Assembly: GCA_003050645.1 (NCBI GenBank)
Contig: PEBX01000001.1
Coordinates: 1 to 64,000 of the forward strand
DNA from: Candidatus Carbonibacillus altaicus
GTDB lineage: Bacteria > Bacillota > Bacilli > Thermicanales > DSM-22653
DNA: 64,000 bases
Direction of reading: 5' to 3'
In this document: positions 35,784 through 43,694 of the stretch, piece by piece
Position numbering within the stretch: the first letter of the stretch is position 1
Layout of the letters: every line of letters starts with the position of its first letter
The notes under the pieces: model-generated
What the model saw: only the letters and a program-made list of their open reading frames with translations
Told to the model about the DNA's origin: nothing
Databases searched by the model: none
Position numbers and translations under genes: made by a program

Positions 35784-37394
35784 TTAGACGATCGATCCAA
35801 TCGTCGGATTGAAAGCACGATCCATGCGTACGGCAGAGCGTAGCGCCGCTTTTCTTTCCCGGATTTTTGTCTCTTCCATACGCTTTTCCGGATAAGGTAG
35901 GTCGCTTGGCGGAACATCTTCAGGCGGCTCGCTTGGCGGAACATCTTCAGGCGGCTCGGGAAAAAGCGATCGGTAGAGCGCCTCATAAGCAACTGCCGAA
36001 CGATCCCAGCCCAAAGGACGCCTCCGCATCGTCTCCGTCATGTTATAAAAATGTCTGTCTGTTTCATCATCATACAACTGGAGCACACGATCGACCGCAT
36101 CGAGCAAGGCATGGGCATTGTATTCATAAAACGTCACCCCTACCCCCGTACCGGTGAGCGGATTGTATGGCTGAACGGTATCGACCAGCCCGCCGGTGAG
36201 TCTCACGAGCGGTACCGCCAGATAACGCATGGCGATCATCTGACTGATACCGCACGGTTCAAAGCGGGATGGCATAAGATATACATCGGCCGCTGCATAT
36301 AATTTGCGGGCTAGTCCTTCGTTATAACCGGTCATCACGCGTATCTGCCTCGGGAAGTGTGCTTCGGCCTGTTTCAAATGCGCTTCATAATGCGCTTCGC
36401 CGGATCCCAAAATCATCAGTACGACCGGACGTTGAAAGAGCTCCGATAAGATATGCAGCACAAGATCGATCCCTTTTTGTTCCACCAGCCGACTCACCAT
36501 GACCATCAGCATCTTTGAAGTTTCCGCTTGCAATCCCATCGATTCTAGCAGGAGCCGTTTATTGTCTCTTTTACCTTGGAGATCCGTATAGGGCACAAAC
36601 ACATGAGGATCTTGCGCCGGATCATAATCTTCAAGATCAATGCCGTTTAATATCCCCACGACTGGCGGCTTGAGAACGCGAAATAACCCGTCTAATCCTT
36701 CACCGTAGTAAGGATGACGAATTTCTTCCGCATACGTCGGTGATACCGTCGTCACCCGGTGCGCGCGCACGAGCCCGGCTTTCAAAAAATTCGCCTGTCC
36801 GTAATACTCCATATCGTCCGTCCGCAACACTTCCGGTCCTACCCCTAGCACATCGCCGACGATACCCGGAGGAAATATGCCCTGGTATTTTAAATTATGC
36901 ACGGTCAGCACATAGCGCACACCCTTGAGTTTATCCACATCGCGGTAAAAATGCTCATGAAAAAAAGGGACAAGCGCGGCCTGCCAGTCATGTAAATGGA
37001 CCACATCGGGCACCCACTCCAGGTGTAAGAGGGCTTCCAAAACAGCGCGCGAAAAAAAGGCAAACCGCTCACCTTCATCGTACGTCCCACTCATGCCATA
37101 GATCGCATCGCGCGCAAAATAAAACGCATTTTCGATAAAATATGTTACGCCGTGACCGGCATGATGCTCATATAAACCGACCGATTGCTGTCGCCAACTT
37201 AACGACATCGTCCAGCGCATTCTAAACGTCACCGTCTCTTTTAGCTCAGACGGAATAACACTGTAAAAAGGAATGACGATACGCGTGTCATGACCGCGCT
37301 TTCGAAGCGCGCGAGCCAGCGAACCGACGACTTCTCCCAGTCCGCCAGTCTTAACGAACGGCGTACTTTCTGCTGCGACCATCAAAATGCGCAT
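35784..37394 (-). CDS. glgA: glycogen synthase (GT5)
   Basis: It extends alpha-1,4-glucan chains using ADP-glucose (or UDP-glucose). It opens with the nucleotide-sugar motif ESTPFVKTGGLGEVVGSLA, and shows HLHDWQAALVP, HNLKYQGIF, VSRLVEQKGIDL and the C-terminal SRFEPCGISQ motif. The start ATG at 37394 overlaps the glgB stop (TGATG), with GGGGGAGG just upstream; GTG at 37397 is an alternative. The C-terminal tail contains a perfect 27-bp direct duplication (35903-35956, encoding EPPEDVPPS twice) and a basic extension beyond the normal 480 residues. Confidence 0.95.
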   Translation of the reverse strand: MRILMVAAESTPFVKTGGLGEVVGSLARALRKRGHDTRIVIPFYSVIPSELKETVTFRMRWTMSLSWRQQSVGLYEHHAGHGVTYFIENAFYFARDAIYGMSGTYDEGERFAFFSRAVLEALLHLEWVPDVVHLHDWQAALVPFFHEHFYRDVDKLKGVRYVLTVHNLKYQGIFPPGIVGDVLGVGPEVLRTDDMEYYGQANFLKAGLVRAHRVTTVSPTYAEEIRHPYYGEGLDGLFRVLKPPVVGILNGIDLEDYDPAQDPHVFVPYTDLQGKRDNKRLLLESMGLQAETSKMLMVMVSRLVEQKGIDLVLHILSELFQRPVVLMILGSGEAHYEAHLKQAEAHFPRQIRVMTGYNEGLARKLYAAADVYLMPSRFEPCGISQMIAMRYLAVPLVRLTGGLVDTVQPYNPLTGTGVGVTFYEYNAHALLDAVDRVLQLYDDETDRHFYNMTETMRRRPLGWDRSAVAYEALYRSLFPEPPEDVPPSEPPEDVPPSDLPYPEKRMEETKIRERKAALRSAVRMDRAFNPTIGSIV

Positions 37395-39388
37395 CACGCC
37401 TCCCCCTTCCAGACGAGCGAGAGCGCAGCAAGCGGTGGAACAGTTAAAACGAGACTTGCCTCCCGGCCGTGCCAGGCGACGCGTTCGGTATGCAATTTCC
37501 CGCGATTTTGTCGGTTTTTTCCACCGTAGATGCGCTTATCCGTGTTCATTACTTCTTCGTATATACCATCATAAGGTACGCCGATACGATACCCTTTATA
37601 ACTTTCCCGGGAAAAATTGACGAGAACGACCATGACGTCTTCTTCCGTGAGAGGCACCGCTGGAACGGAAGCGAGAGAAACGGAGTGATCTCCTGTCATC
37701 TCTCCGGTTATCTTTCCAGATAAGCCCCCCTGAGCTGGGGCCATGCGCGCAAAGACAATTATGCTTTGTGCGCGGTTGTCCGCATCAATCCAGGAAAATC
37801 CGTGGAACGATCGATCATCCTGCCATAGTGCGGGGTATCTTTTATACCATTTTTGTAAATCCCGCACAAAACGATGAAATTGTGCATGACTCACTTCATC
37901 CAGCAGATGATCATGAAGCGCGCCTTCATCGTACCACTCATCGCGCTGCGCAAATTCAGAACCCATAAACATCAGTTTTTTCCCAGGATGCGCGTACATA
38001 TAGAGAAAAAAAGCACGTAGTGTCGCAAATTTTTCCTCATCGGTACCCGGTATTTTTTCGAGAAGTGACCGTTTCCCGTAGACCACTTCGTCATGGGAAA
38101 GTGGTAAAACAAAGTTTTCCGAAAACGCATAGTGCAAAGAAAACGTAATCAGATCGTGATGATGTCGGCGCTCTTCCGGCTGGAGCTGGATATACCGCAG
38201 CATATCGTTCATCCAGCCCATATTCCATTTGAAATTAAACCCAAGGCCACCGACTTCCGGTGGATACGTCACCAGTGGAAACGCGGAAGACTCTTCAGCA
38301 ATCATGAGGGCGTGCGGGAAATACTGAAAAACTGTATGGTTGAGCGTCTTTAAAAAGTCGATCCCCTCTAGATCCTCCCGACCGCCGTATTGATTGGGAA
38401 CCCATCCGCCGTACTCCCGCCCGTAATCGCGGTAAATCATAGCGCTTACCGCATCGATGCGCAGGCCATCGATGTGAAAAAGATCAAAATAGTAAAGCGC
38501 GTTCGATATGAGAAAACTTTTTACTTCCGGCCGCCCCAGATCAAATGCGAGCGTCCCCCAACCCGGATGCTCGGCCCGCCAAGTCTCTTGGTATTCGTAA
38601 AGCGGTGTACCATCCCAGCGTGCCAGCCCATGTTCATCGCGCACAAAGTGGCCCGGTACCCAGTCCAAAATGACGCCGATACCGGCTTGATGCGCGCGAT
38701 CGATAAAATACATCAATTCGAGCGGATTTCCAAAACGGCTGGTCGGTGCATAATACCCGGTAATCTGGTACCCCCAGGAACGATCATACGGATGCTCCAT
38801 GATAGGCATCAGTTCTAAGTGCGTAAAGCCCATCGACTTCACATAGGGAATAAGCGTCTCAGCGAGCTCCCGGTAAGAGAAATAGCGGCCATCCTCATGT
38901 TTGCGCCAAGAGGCGAGATGCACTTCGTAGATGGCGATCGGGCGCTCCCAAGGGACCGCACCGGCGGATCGTTTTTTAAGCCATCGCGCGTCGCCCCATG
39001 GATAACTTTGCAGACGGCGGAGGTCGGTGATCATCGAAGCCGTCTTGGGCTTAAGCTCCGCTGCAAAAGAAAAAGGATCCGCTTTAAGGACTAGCCGATC
39101 CTCTGCCGTCAGAACTGCATATTTATAACGTGCACCTTCTTCCACGCCAGGCACCCAACCGTACCATACGCCCGAAGGAAGGCGTGTAAGCGGTGCCTTT
39201 TCCGCGTCCCATGCATTAAAATCACCGACGACGCTCACGCCCCGCGCATGCGGAGCCCAGACGACAAAACGAACACCGAACACGCCATCCTTTTCGATGA
39301 AATGCGCTCCAAACGTTTTGTACGCAAAAAAAAGCGTTCCTTCGTGAAATAAATAAAGATCAAAGGTTGACGGCTGCACAGCCCTCAC
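37394..39388 (-). CDS. glgB: 1,4-alpha-glucan branching enzyme
   Basis: It introduces alpha-1,6 branches into glycogen. Domains are a CBM48 N-terminal module (about 35-120, FVVWAPHARGVSVVGDFNAWD), a GH13 barrel with WGYQITGYYAPTSRFG, DGLRIDAVSAMIY (nucleophile Asp), MIAEESSAFP (Glu) and LPLSHDEVVYGK, and a C-terminal beta domain. The 664-residue length is typical. The start is GTG at 39388, with only a weak AGGCGG site upstream, so the exact start is less certain. First gene of the glg operon; CcpA-like boxes lie 130-180 bases upstream. No glgC or glgD follows, unlike B. subtilis glgBCDAP. Confidence 0.96.
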   Translation of the reverse strand: MRAVQPSTFDLYLFHEGTLFFAYKTFGAHFIEKDGVFGVRFVVWAPHARGVSVVGDFNAWDAEKAPLTRLPSGVWYGWVPGVEEGARYKYAVLTAEDRLVLKADPFSFAAELKPKTASMITDLRRLQSYPWGDARWLKKRSAGAVPWERPIAIYEVHLASWRKHEDGRYFSYRELAETLIPYVKSMGFTHLELMPIMEHPYDRSWGYQITGYYAPTSRFGNPLELMYFIDRAHQAGIGVILDWVPGHFVRDEHGLARWDGTPLYEYQETWRAEHPGWGTLAFDLGRPEVKSFLISNALYYFDLFHIDGLRIDAVSAMIYRDYGREYGGWVPNQYGGREDLEGIDFLKTLNHTVFQYFPHALMIAEESSAFPLVTYPPEVGGLGFNFKWNMGWMNDMLRYIQLQPEERRHHHDLITFSLHYAFSENFVLPLSHDEVVYGKRSLLEKIPGTDEEKFATLRAFFLYMYAHPGKKLMFMGSEFAQRDEWYDEGALHDHLLDEVSHAQFHRFVRDLQKWYKRYPALWQDDRSFHGFSWIDADNRAQSIIVFARMAPAQGGLSGKITGEMTGDHSVSLASVPAVPLTEEDVMVVLVNFSRESYKGYRIGVPYDGIYEEVMNTDKRIYGGKNRQNRGKLHTERVAWHGREASLVLTVPPLAALSLVWKGEA

Positions 39389-39520
39389 CGCCTGATTCTA
39401 CTTCATAATAAACGTGTTAAAAAAACATTTTGCCTCGCCGATATTCCATGCGCACGTTCTTGTTGCTATTTATCTTAAGATTAACAGGAAAATTGATAAG
39501 ACGCAATCGTTTGGCGCAAA

Positions 39521-39572
39521 TGAAAGCGTTTTTTAATGTAAAGGTTTTGCAAAGATTTTGGAAGCGTTTATA
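39521..39572. promoter_or_regulatory. two cre-like CcpA boxes between glgB and the truncated hemoglobin gene
   Basis: TGAAAGCGTTTTTT (39521-39534) and TGGAAGCGTTTATA (39559-39572) both match the core TGNAANCG of the catabolite-responsive element; the right halves are weaker. They sit in the divergent spacer, so carbon-catabolite control of glgB or of the globin gene is plausible. No experimental basis. Confidence 0.45.
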
Positions 39573-39604
39573 AATTTATCTTCTTCGGTTTACACCGATC
39601 ACAC

Positions 39605-39633
39605 TGGTCAAACGTTTGATACTTTGTTATACT
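39605..39633 (+). promoter_or_regulatory. sigma-A promoter of the truncated hemoglobin gene
   Basis: TGGTCA (39605-39610), a 17-base spacer, TATACT (39628-39633). The GGGGG ribosome site follows at 39650-39654. Confidence 0.55.
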
Positions 39634-39661
39634 TTGTCTAAAGCGTAAAGGGGGATGAGTG

Positions 39662-40165
39662 ATGCAAACGCTGTTTGATGCTTTGGGTGGAAGTGAAGGA
39701 ATCGGGCGTATCGTCAATACTTTTTACGGTAAAGTCAAAAACGACCCGCTGCTTTCGCCGATTTTCCCAGAAGATTTGACGGAAACAGCGCGTAAACAAT
39801 ACATGTTTTTATGCCAATTTTTTGGGGGACCGCCTCTTTATTCGGAAGAATTCGGTTCTCCCATGCTGCGTGCGCGGCATATACATTTTCCCATCACGCC
39901 TTCTCGCGCCGAACGGTGGCTTAAACTTATGAGCGAAGCCTTTGATGAAGAAGGCGTCGATCCTTTAACCAAAGAACTCGCCTTTCTCCGGCTGACCAAA
40001 ACAGCCCATCATATGACCAATACGCCCGAACCTGAAGCCCATGAACCTCATTCGACACCATCACCATCTACGCTAACCAACGCACCATCAAACGCTGTCA
40101 GGACATTCAAGACGCTCAACTTTCTTGGTGAACGCTCATCAGCCGGAAACGATCGAAACGGTTAA
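39662..40165 (+). CDS. group II truncated hemoglobin (YjbI-like)
   Basis: This is a cytoplasmic haem protein of the 2-on-2 globin fold, probably binding O2 or detoxifying NO or peroxide. The first 120 residues show the family pattern: LFDALGGSEGIGRIVNTFYGKV (Tyr at B10), FLCQFFGGPPLYSEEFG, RARHIHFPI (proximal His near 75) and a Trp in RAERWLKLM. A low-complexity tail of about 45 residues, rich in Pro, Ser, Thr and Asn, follows the normal end of the domain. The ATG at 39662 lies 7 bases after GGGGG. A decayed fragment of a sister copy is at 166-251. No yjbH-type gene adjoins it. Confidence 0.92.
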   Translation: MQTLFDALGGSEGIGRIVNTFYGKVKNDPLLSPIFPEDLTETARKQYMFLCQFFGGPPLYSEEFGSPMLRARHIHFPITPSRAERWLKLMSEAFDEEGVDPLTKELAFLRLTKTAHHMTNTPEPEAHEPHSTPSPSTLTNAPSNAVRTFKTLNFLGERSSAGNDRNG

Positions 40166-40507
40166 ACATCATTCAACCTTTACCTCTTTCGGGTTTCGGG
40201 GAAGTTTTCCATTTTTATCCAAAGAAGCCACCGCCTCTATAGGCGATGGAAGAACGAATATGATGAATAAGATATAGATTCATCTAGCCGGATATACCGG
40301 CATTTTTTTTTATATCTTCTCTTCGTGCCTTTCTCATCCTCTACCTTGACTTGAACTATACCGATACTATACGTCGACATAATCAACCATCAAATCAAAA
40401 CATGTCTTGACATATAACGTTACATGAGACATGATTAAGATATCATGATCTCAAGGCTTACCATCAAGTATCATAAGCACATGCTTATCTTCATCTACTA
40501 CCAGCAC
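40166..40507. other. intergenic region after the truncated hemoglobin gene
   Basis: No gene is seen. A hairpin (40228-40249, CCACCGCCT with AGGCGATGG) and the terminator at 40287-40312 lie in the first half. The second half is A/T-rich with no clear promoter for the following gene. Confidence 0.5.
40287..40312 (+). terminator. rho-independent terminator
   Basis: GCCGG-ATATA-CCGGC followed by a run of nine Ts after one A; it ends the truncated hemoglobin transcript. Confidence 0.88.
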
Positions 40508-40523
40508 AAAGGAGACATGCGCC

Positions 40524-41099
40524 ATGTCCAAAAAAGCGCTTCTCATCGTCGACTACCTCAATGATTTTGCCCATCCCGATGGTGCACTCACAGCGGGCCA
40601 GCCGGCGCAAGCCATCGATGACGTCATCGTACGGGCAATCGACGTGTTTTTGGAACGCGGTGATATCGTCATTTTTGCCTCTGATGCCCACACCGAAGAT
40701 GATCCCGAGTTTCAGCTATGGCCCAAACACGCCGTCCGCGGTACTTTTGGACAGGCGATCTACGGCAAGACAGGCGAGCGGGCTCAGGCGCTCATGTCTC
40801 ATCCACATGTTAAGATGATAGAAAAAACGACATACGACGCGTTTTACCAAACTGAGCTAGAAGACTTTTTACGAGAACATGCCGTCACTGATCTTTACCT
40901 CGCCGGTATCAATACGTCAATTTGTGTCATGGCCACAACACAGGGCGGTTATTTCCGCGGCTTTCGTATGCATGTGTTAGAACAGGCGACTGCAGATCTA
41001 TCCGCGGAAGCACATGCGTTTGCCTTAAAGCATATGGCCAACATCTATAAAGCCGAAATCGTTCGGGATGAGGAAGCCTTTGCACGCACGCCAACTTAA
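40524..41099 (+). CDS. isochorismatase-family cysteine hydrolase, nicotinamidase-like
   Basis: It likely deamidates nicotinamide to nicotinate or a similar amide. The 191 residues begin ALLIVDYLNDF (catalytic Asp in VDYLND), and contain the metal-site pattern DAHTEDD...WPKHAVRGT of nicotinamidases, a lysine in IEKTTYDAF, and the nucleophilic Cys in INTSICVMAT. The ATG at 40524 lies 9 bases after AAAGGAG. The WPKHAVRGT element favours nicotinamidase over isochorismatase. Monocistronic; an Rpn-type remnant follows. Confidence 0.87.
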   Translation: MSKKALLIVDYLNDFAHPDGALTAGQPAQAIDDVIVRAIDVFLERGDIVIFASDAHTEDDPEFQLWPKHAVRGTFGQAIYGKTGERAQALMSHPHVKMIEKTTYDAFYQTELEDFLREHAVTDLYLAGINTSICVMATTQGGYFRGFRMHVLEQATADLSAEAHAFALKHMANIYKAEIVRDEEAFARTPT

Positions 41100-41102
41100 C
41101 AT

Positions 41103-41326
41103 TGAATCGAAGGAGATCCGTAAGGAATTGGAGGCGATTGCGATGAAAGATCCAGGGTTTTGCAGAAGGACGAAAAGAAGGGCAAGCAGTAGGACGAGCA
41201 GAAGGTAGAGCAGAAGGATTAGCTGAAGGTGAAAGGCAAAAGGCCATCGAGATCGCAAGAGAGATACTTGCAGAAGGGGACAGTCCAGAACGTTTGGCGA
41301 GGCTTACGAAACTATCCTTATTGTAG
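41103..41326 (+). pseudogene. remnant of an Rpn/PD-(D/E)XK nuclease-transposase family gene
   Basis: One frame gives RKELEAIAMKDPG, and after a frameshift near 41155 another gives FAEGRKEGQAVGRAEGRAEG, LAEGERQKAIEIAREILAEG and LARLTKLSLL to TAG at 41324-41326. The (A/V/R)EG repeats followed by a short helical tail are characteristic of the C-terminus of this family. The nuclease core is gone, so it is non-functional. Confidence 0.7.
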
Positions 41327-41362
41327 GTTATTCACTTTTTTTTTGTACGTATATATGCTAGT

Positions 41363-41405
41363 AAAAAAGGGTGCCCCTATCACTTTTGGGACACCCTCTT
41401 TTTAA
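41363..41405 (-). terminator. bidirectional terminator by tRNA-Ala
   Basis: AGGGTG-CCC pairs with GGG-CACCCT (41368-41396) with one mismatch; A-run on the left and T-run on the right. It lies 9 bases beyond the tRNA-Ala 3' end on the minus strand. Confidence 0.8.
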
Positions 41406-41413
41406 CTATGTAC

Positions 41414-41488
41414 TGGTGGAGGCGAAGGGAGTCGAACCCTCGACCTCTTGAGTGCGATTCAAGCGCTCTCCCACTGAGCTACGCCCCC
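41414..41488 (-). tRNA. tRNA-Ala(CGC)
   Basis: This 75-base cloverleaf on the minus strand has acceptor GGGGGCG/CGCCTCC, in which position 3 pairs as G-U with position 70, the alanine identity element. The anticodon arm is CTTGA-ATCGCAC-TCAAG, anticodon CGC (reads GCG). CCA is encoded. Single-gene unit with its own promoter and terminator. Confidence 0.95.
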
Positions 41489-41769
41489 ATTGTCAAAACC
41501 TACTTTATATATCGTCTTAAAAAAACCTCCCCTCGCTGGTTCACACCAAAGCCTTCAAAGTATGAAACAACAGCGACATGTAATAATATAGCTTAGCTAT
41601 CAGGAAAAGTCAACATGCATTTTTTGCTATGATCATCATGTTTATAACAAAGACAATGATGAGGAAGCTGTTGGCGTGAATGAAACAATGGGGATAAGGT
41701 ATGCGACCTTATCTCATGAAGCGAACTATACTTAAAACGCCAAAGGGAAATACCTCGAGACCAGTACTG
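41489..41769. other. spacer between tRNA-Ala and manA
   Basis: It contains the leftward tRNA-Ala promoter and, near its right end, the rightward manA promoter. No gene was recognised; a long frame starting at 41701 is only the upstream extension of manA. Confidence 0.55.
41585..41613 (-). promoter_or_regulatory. sigma-A promoter of tRNA-Ala
   Basis: TTGACT (41608-41613), 17 bases, TATATT (41585-41590) on the minus strand, giving a leader of about 90 bases before the tRNA. Confidence 0.8.
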
Positions 41770-41778
41770 TGCTATAAT
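41770..41778 (+). promoter_or_regulatory. extended -10 promoter of manA
   Basis: TGC-TATAAT at 41770-41778; no good -35 box. Predicted leader about 48 bases. Confidence 0.55.
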
Positions 41779-41832
41779 AAGCTATATAAGCATGAACGGA
41801 ACATAGACGTTAAGCCAACGAGGAGGGATCTT

Positions 41833-42813
41833 ATGCTTCAACCAACCGTTCCTTTACGTTTTGTACCCCGTCTGGTCGGGCGGGTATGGGGAGGACACGC
41901 ACTTCAAAAGTTTTTCCCGAAAGCCGACCGGGAAGGACTTGATCGTGACACAATCGGTGAAGTATGGACGCTTGTCGATCACCCGTCCTATGCCTCCCGT
42001 GTGGCGGACGGCCCCTGGAAAGACGCAACCTTGCGCGAGCTTATGCGCGAGCATGCGGAAACGCTCATCGGTTACCCGGCCGACCGGTTTCCTTTGCTCA
42101 TCAAATGGATCGAAGCTCAGGCCGACCTGTCCGTGCAAATTCATCCAGATGATGCCTACGCCCGCAAGCATGAAGGGGACCTCGGCAAAAGTGAAGCCTG
42201 GTATATCGTTCAGGCACCACCCTCGAAACGTGTGATTGCCGGCGACACCTTCCCCTCCGCGCACGTGTACTGGGAAGCGATTAAAAAAGGGGAACTCAAA
42301 GCATACCTTAAACATACAACGATCGAAGAAGGCGAATTGATCTATATTCCTTCCCGAACCGTCCATGCACTTCTCGCGGGATCAGTCGTCATCGAGGTCC
42401 AACAGCCTTCCGATGTCACCTACCGCATATACGACTGGGATCGAATCGACCCGGTGACCGGAAAGCCGCGTACCTTGCATCTGGAAAAAGCAGCTGATGT
42501 CATTCCGTTCGGTGAGCCGTCGCGCGTACAGATCGAGCGCTCCGTTATCGATACGCCGTATTTTCGCCTGGAAAAAGTCATTCTGAGACCAGACGAGACA
42601 TTACGGCGATCCCCGCATACAGAAAACCGCGCGCATGTCCTCATCGTCGCCGAAGGAGACGGCCTGCTCAGAGCAGAGACAGCAAATGAGATGGCGGGTG
42701 ACATGATCATCCAGCGCGGAGACACCATCCTGCTTCCTTATGCGCTTAAAACTTATCAGGTGAAGGCTACCGCGCCCCTCACCCTCGTCCTAGCAATGAC
42801 ACCGTCATCATGA
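41833..42813 (+). CDS. manA: mannose-6-phosphate isomerase, class I
   Basis: It interconverts mannose-6-phosphate and fructose-6-phosphate; zinc enzyme of the cupin fold. The 326 residues show WGGHALQKFFP, the zinc motif QIHPDDAYARKHEGDLGKSEAW (Gln, His, Glu), and PSRTVHALLAGSVVIEVQQPSDVTYRIYDWDR. The start is the ATG at 41833 with GAGGAGGG 5 bases upstream; the frame is open to 41701 but lacks a site there. It is the short Bacillus type, without the extra domain of the E. coli enzyme. Monocistronic. Confidence 0.95.
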   Translation: MLQPTVPLRFVPRLVGRVWGGHALQKFFPKADREGLDRDTIGEVWTLVDHPSYASRVADGPWKDATLRELMREHAETLIGYPADRFPLLIKWIEAQADLSVQIHPDDAYARKHEGDLGKSEAWYIVQAPPSKRVIAGDTFPSAHVYWEAIKKGELKAYLKHTTIEEGELIYIPSRTVHALLAGSVVIEVQQPSDVTYRIYDWDRIDPVTGKPRTLHLEKAADVIPFGEPSRVQIERSVIDTPYFRLEKVILRPDETLRRSPHTENRAHVLIVAEGDGLLRAETANEMAGDMIIQRGDTILLPYALKTYQVKATAPLTLVLAMTPSS

Positions 42814-42990
42814 TCTCATCTGTATCATACCACCTGTCCATGATAGTTGATGCTGTGTCTGTACGTGTTTGGTGATGTATCTGTACTTTTGTCGTCATCG
42901 CATAATACTTATGACGTACGTATCCCGTATGCAATCAGTACGTATCCGGTATTAAACATGCTTGTAAAGCCTGCTAAAGAGGTGAGTTGA

Positions 42991-43596
42991 TTGCCTTTAT
43001 CTTACGAACAGTTTTTTGAAGACTGGCTGGTAGAATCTTTCTGGCAGATGATCGATGATCTCGATGTCCATTACACGCTCTGGCCCGAAGTCGAACAGAT
43101 GTTCAGTGATCATCCCGATGTCTTTGGAGACAACGCTCAGGAAAAGCTCGAATCTTTGCTGCTTCAGCGCCTGTACGTCAATCATGAAGACAGCTGGTGG
43201 GAAGGCATTCACATCGCACAAAATGAAGCGTTCTGGGAACGGGCTAAAAATAATTTTTTTACGGCAGCGCTCTACACGTTGAATGAAGTCATCGCCGAGC
43301 CGATTCGCTTAAATCAGGAGACGTTCCAGTTCATTCAACGTCATATGACACATCGGCTGCCAATTGAAACCCGTTCGAATGATTTGCGCACACTGCATGC
43401 CAAAGCGCTCAAATCACGGTTAACCGCTTATCAGGAACATCTCCACATCATGGCGTATATGTGGACGCAATATTTCTTCATTCATCTAGCCGTTCTCTTT
43501 CCAGCTGCCTTTGAAGCAAAGCTTTTTGGTCCCTACCACCGGAGAGCCCACTTTCGCTTGCTTCCGCCTAAGAAAAAATCGCAACCCAAAGAGTAA
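42991..43596 (+). CDS. protein of unknown function, 201 residues
   Basis: The start is TTG at 42991 behind AAAGAGGTGAG. The protein is rich in aromatic residues (many Trp, Phe, Tyr), and looks all-helical, with a hydrophobic stretch near 153-172 (IMAYMWTQYFFIHLAVLFPAA without charged residues) that could be a membrane helix or a buried one. The C-terminus is basic (PPKKKSQPKE). No motif is recognised. It converges on helD across about 100 bases. The composition and good ribosome site argue for a real gene. Confidence 0.65.
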   Translation: MPLSYEQFFEDWLVESFWQMIDDLDVHYTLWPEVEQMFSDHPDVFGDNAQEKLESLLLQRLYVNHEDSWWEGIHIAQNEAFWERAKNNFFTAALYTLNEVIAEPIRLNQETFQFIQRHMTHRLPIETRSNDLRTLHAKALKSRLTAYQEHLHIMAYMWTQYFFIHLAVLFPAAFEAKLFGPYHRRAHFRLLPPKKKSQPKE

Positions 43597-43694
43597 AAGG
43601 ACAGACCTTGAAACAACAATCGAAAACCTCTGTTTTCAAACATTTATTTTCAAATGAAGGAAACGTGTCATCACGATCGAATGGGAACATGTAC

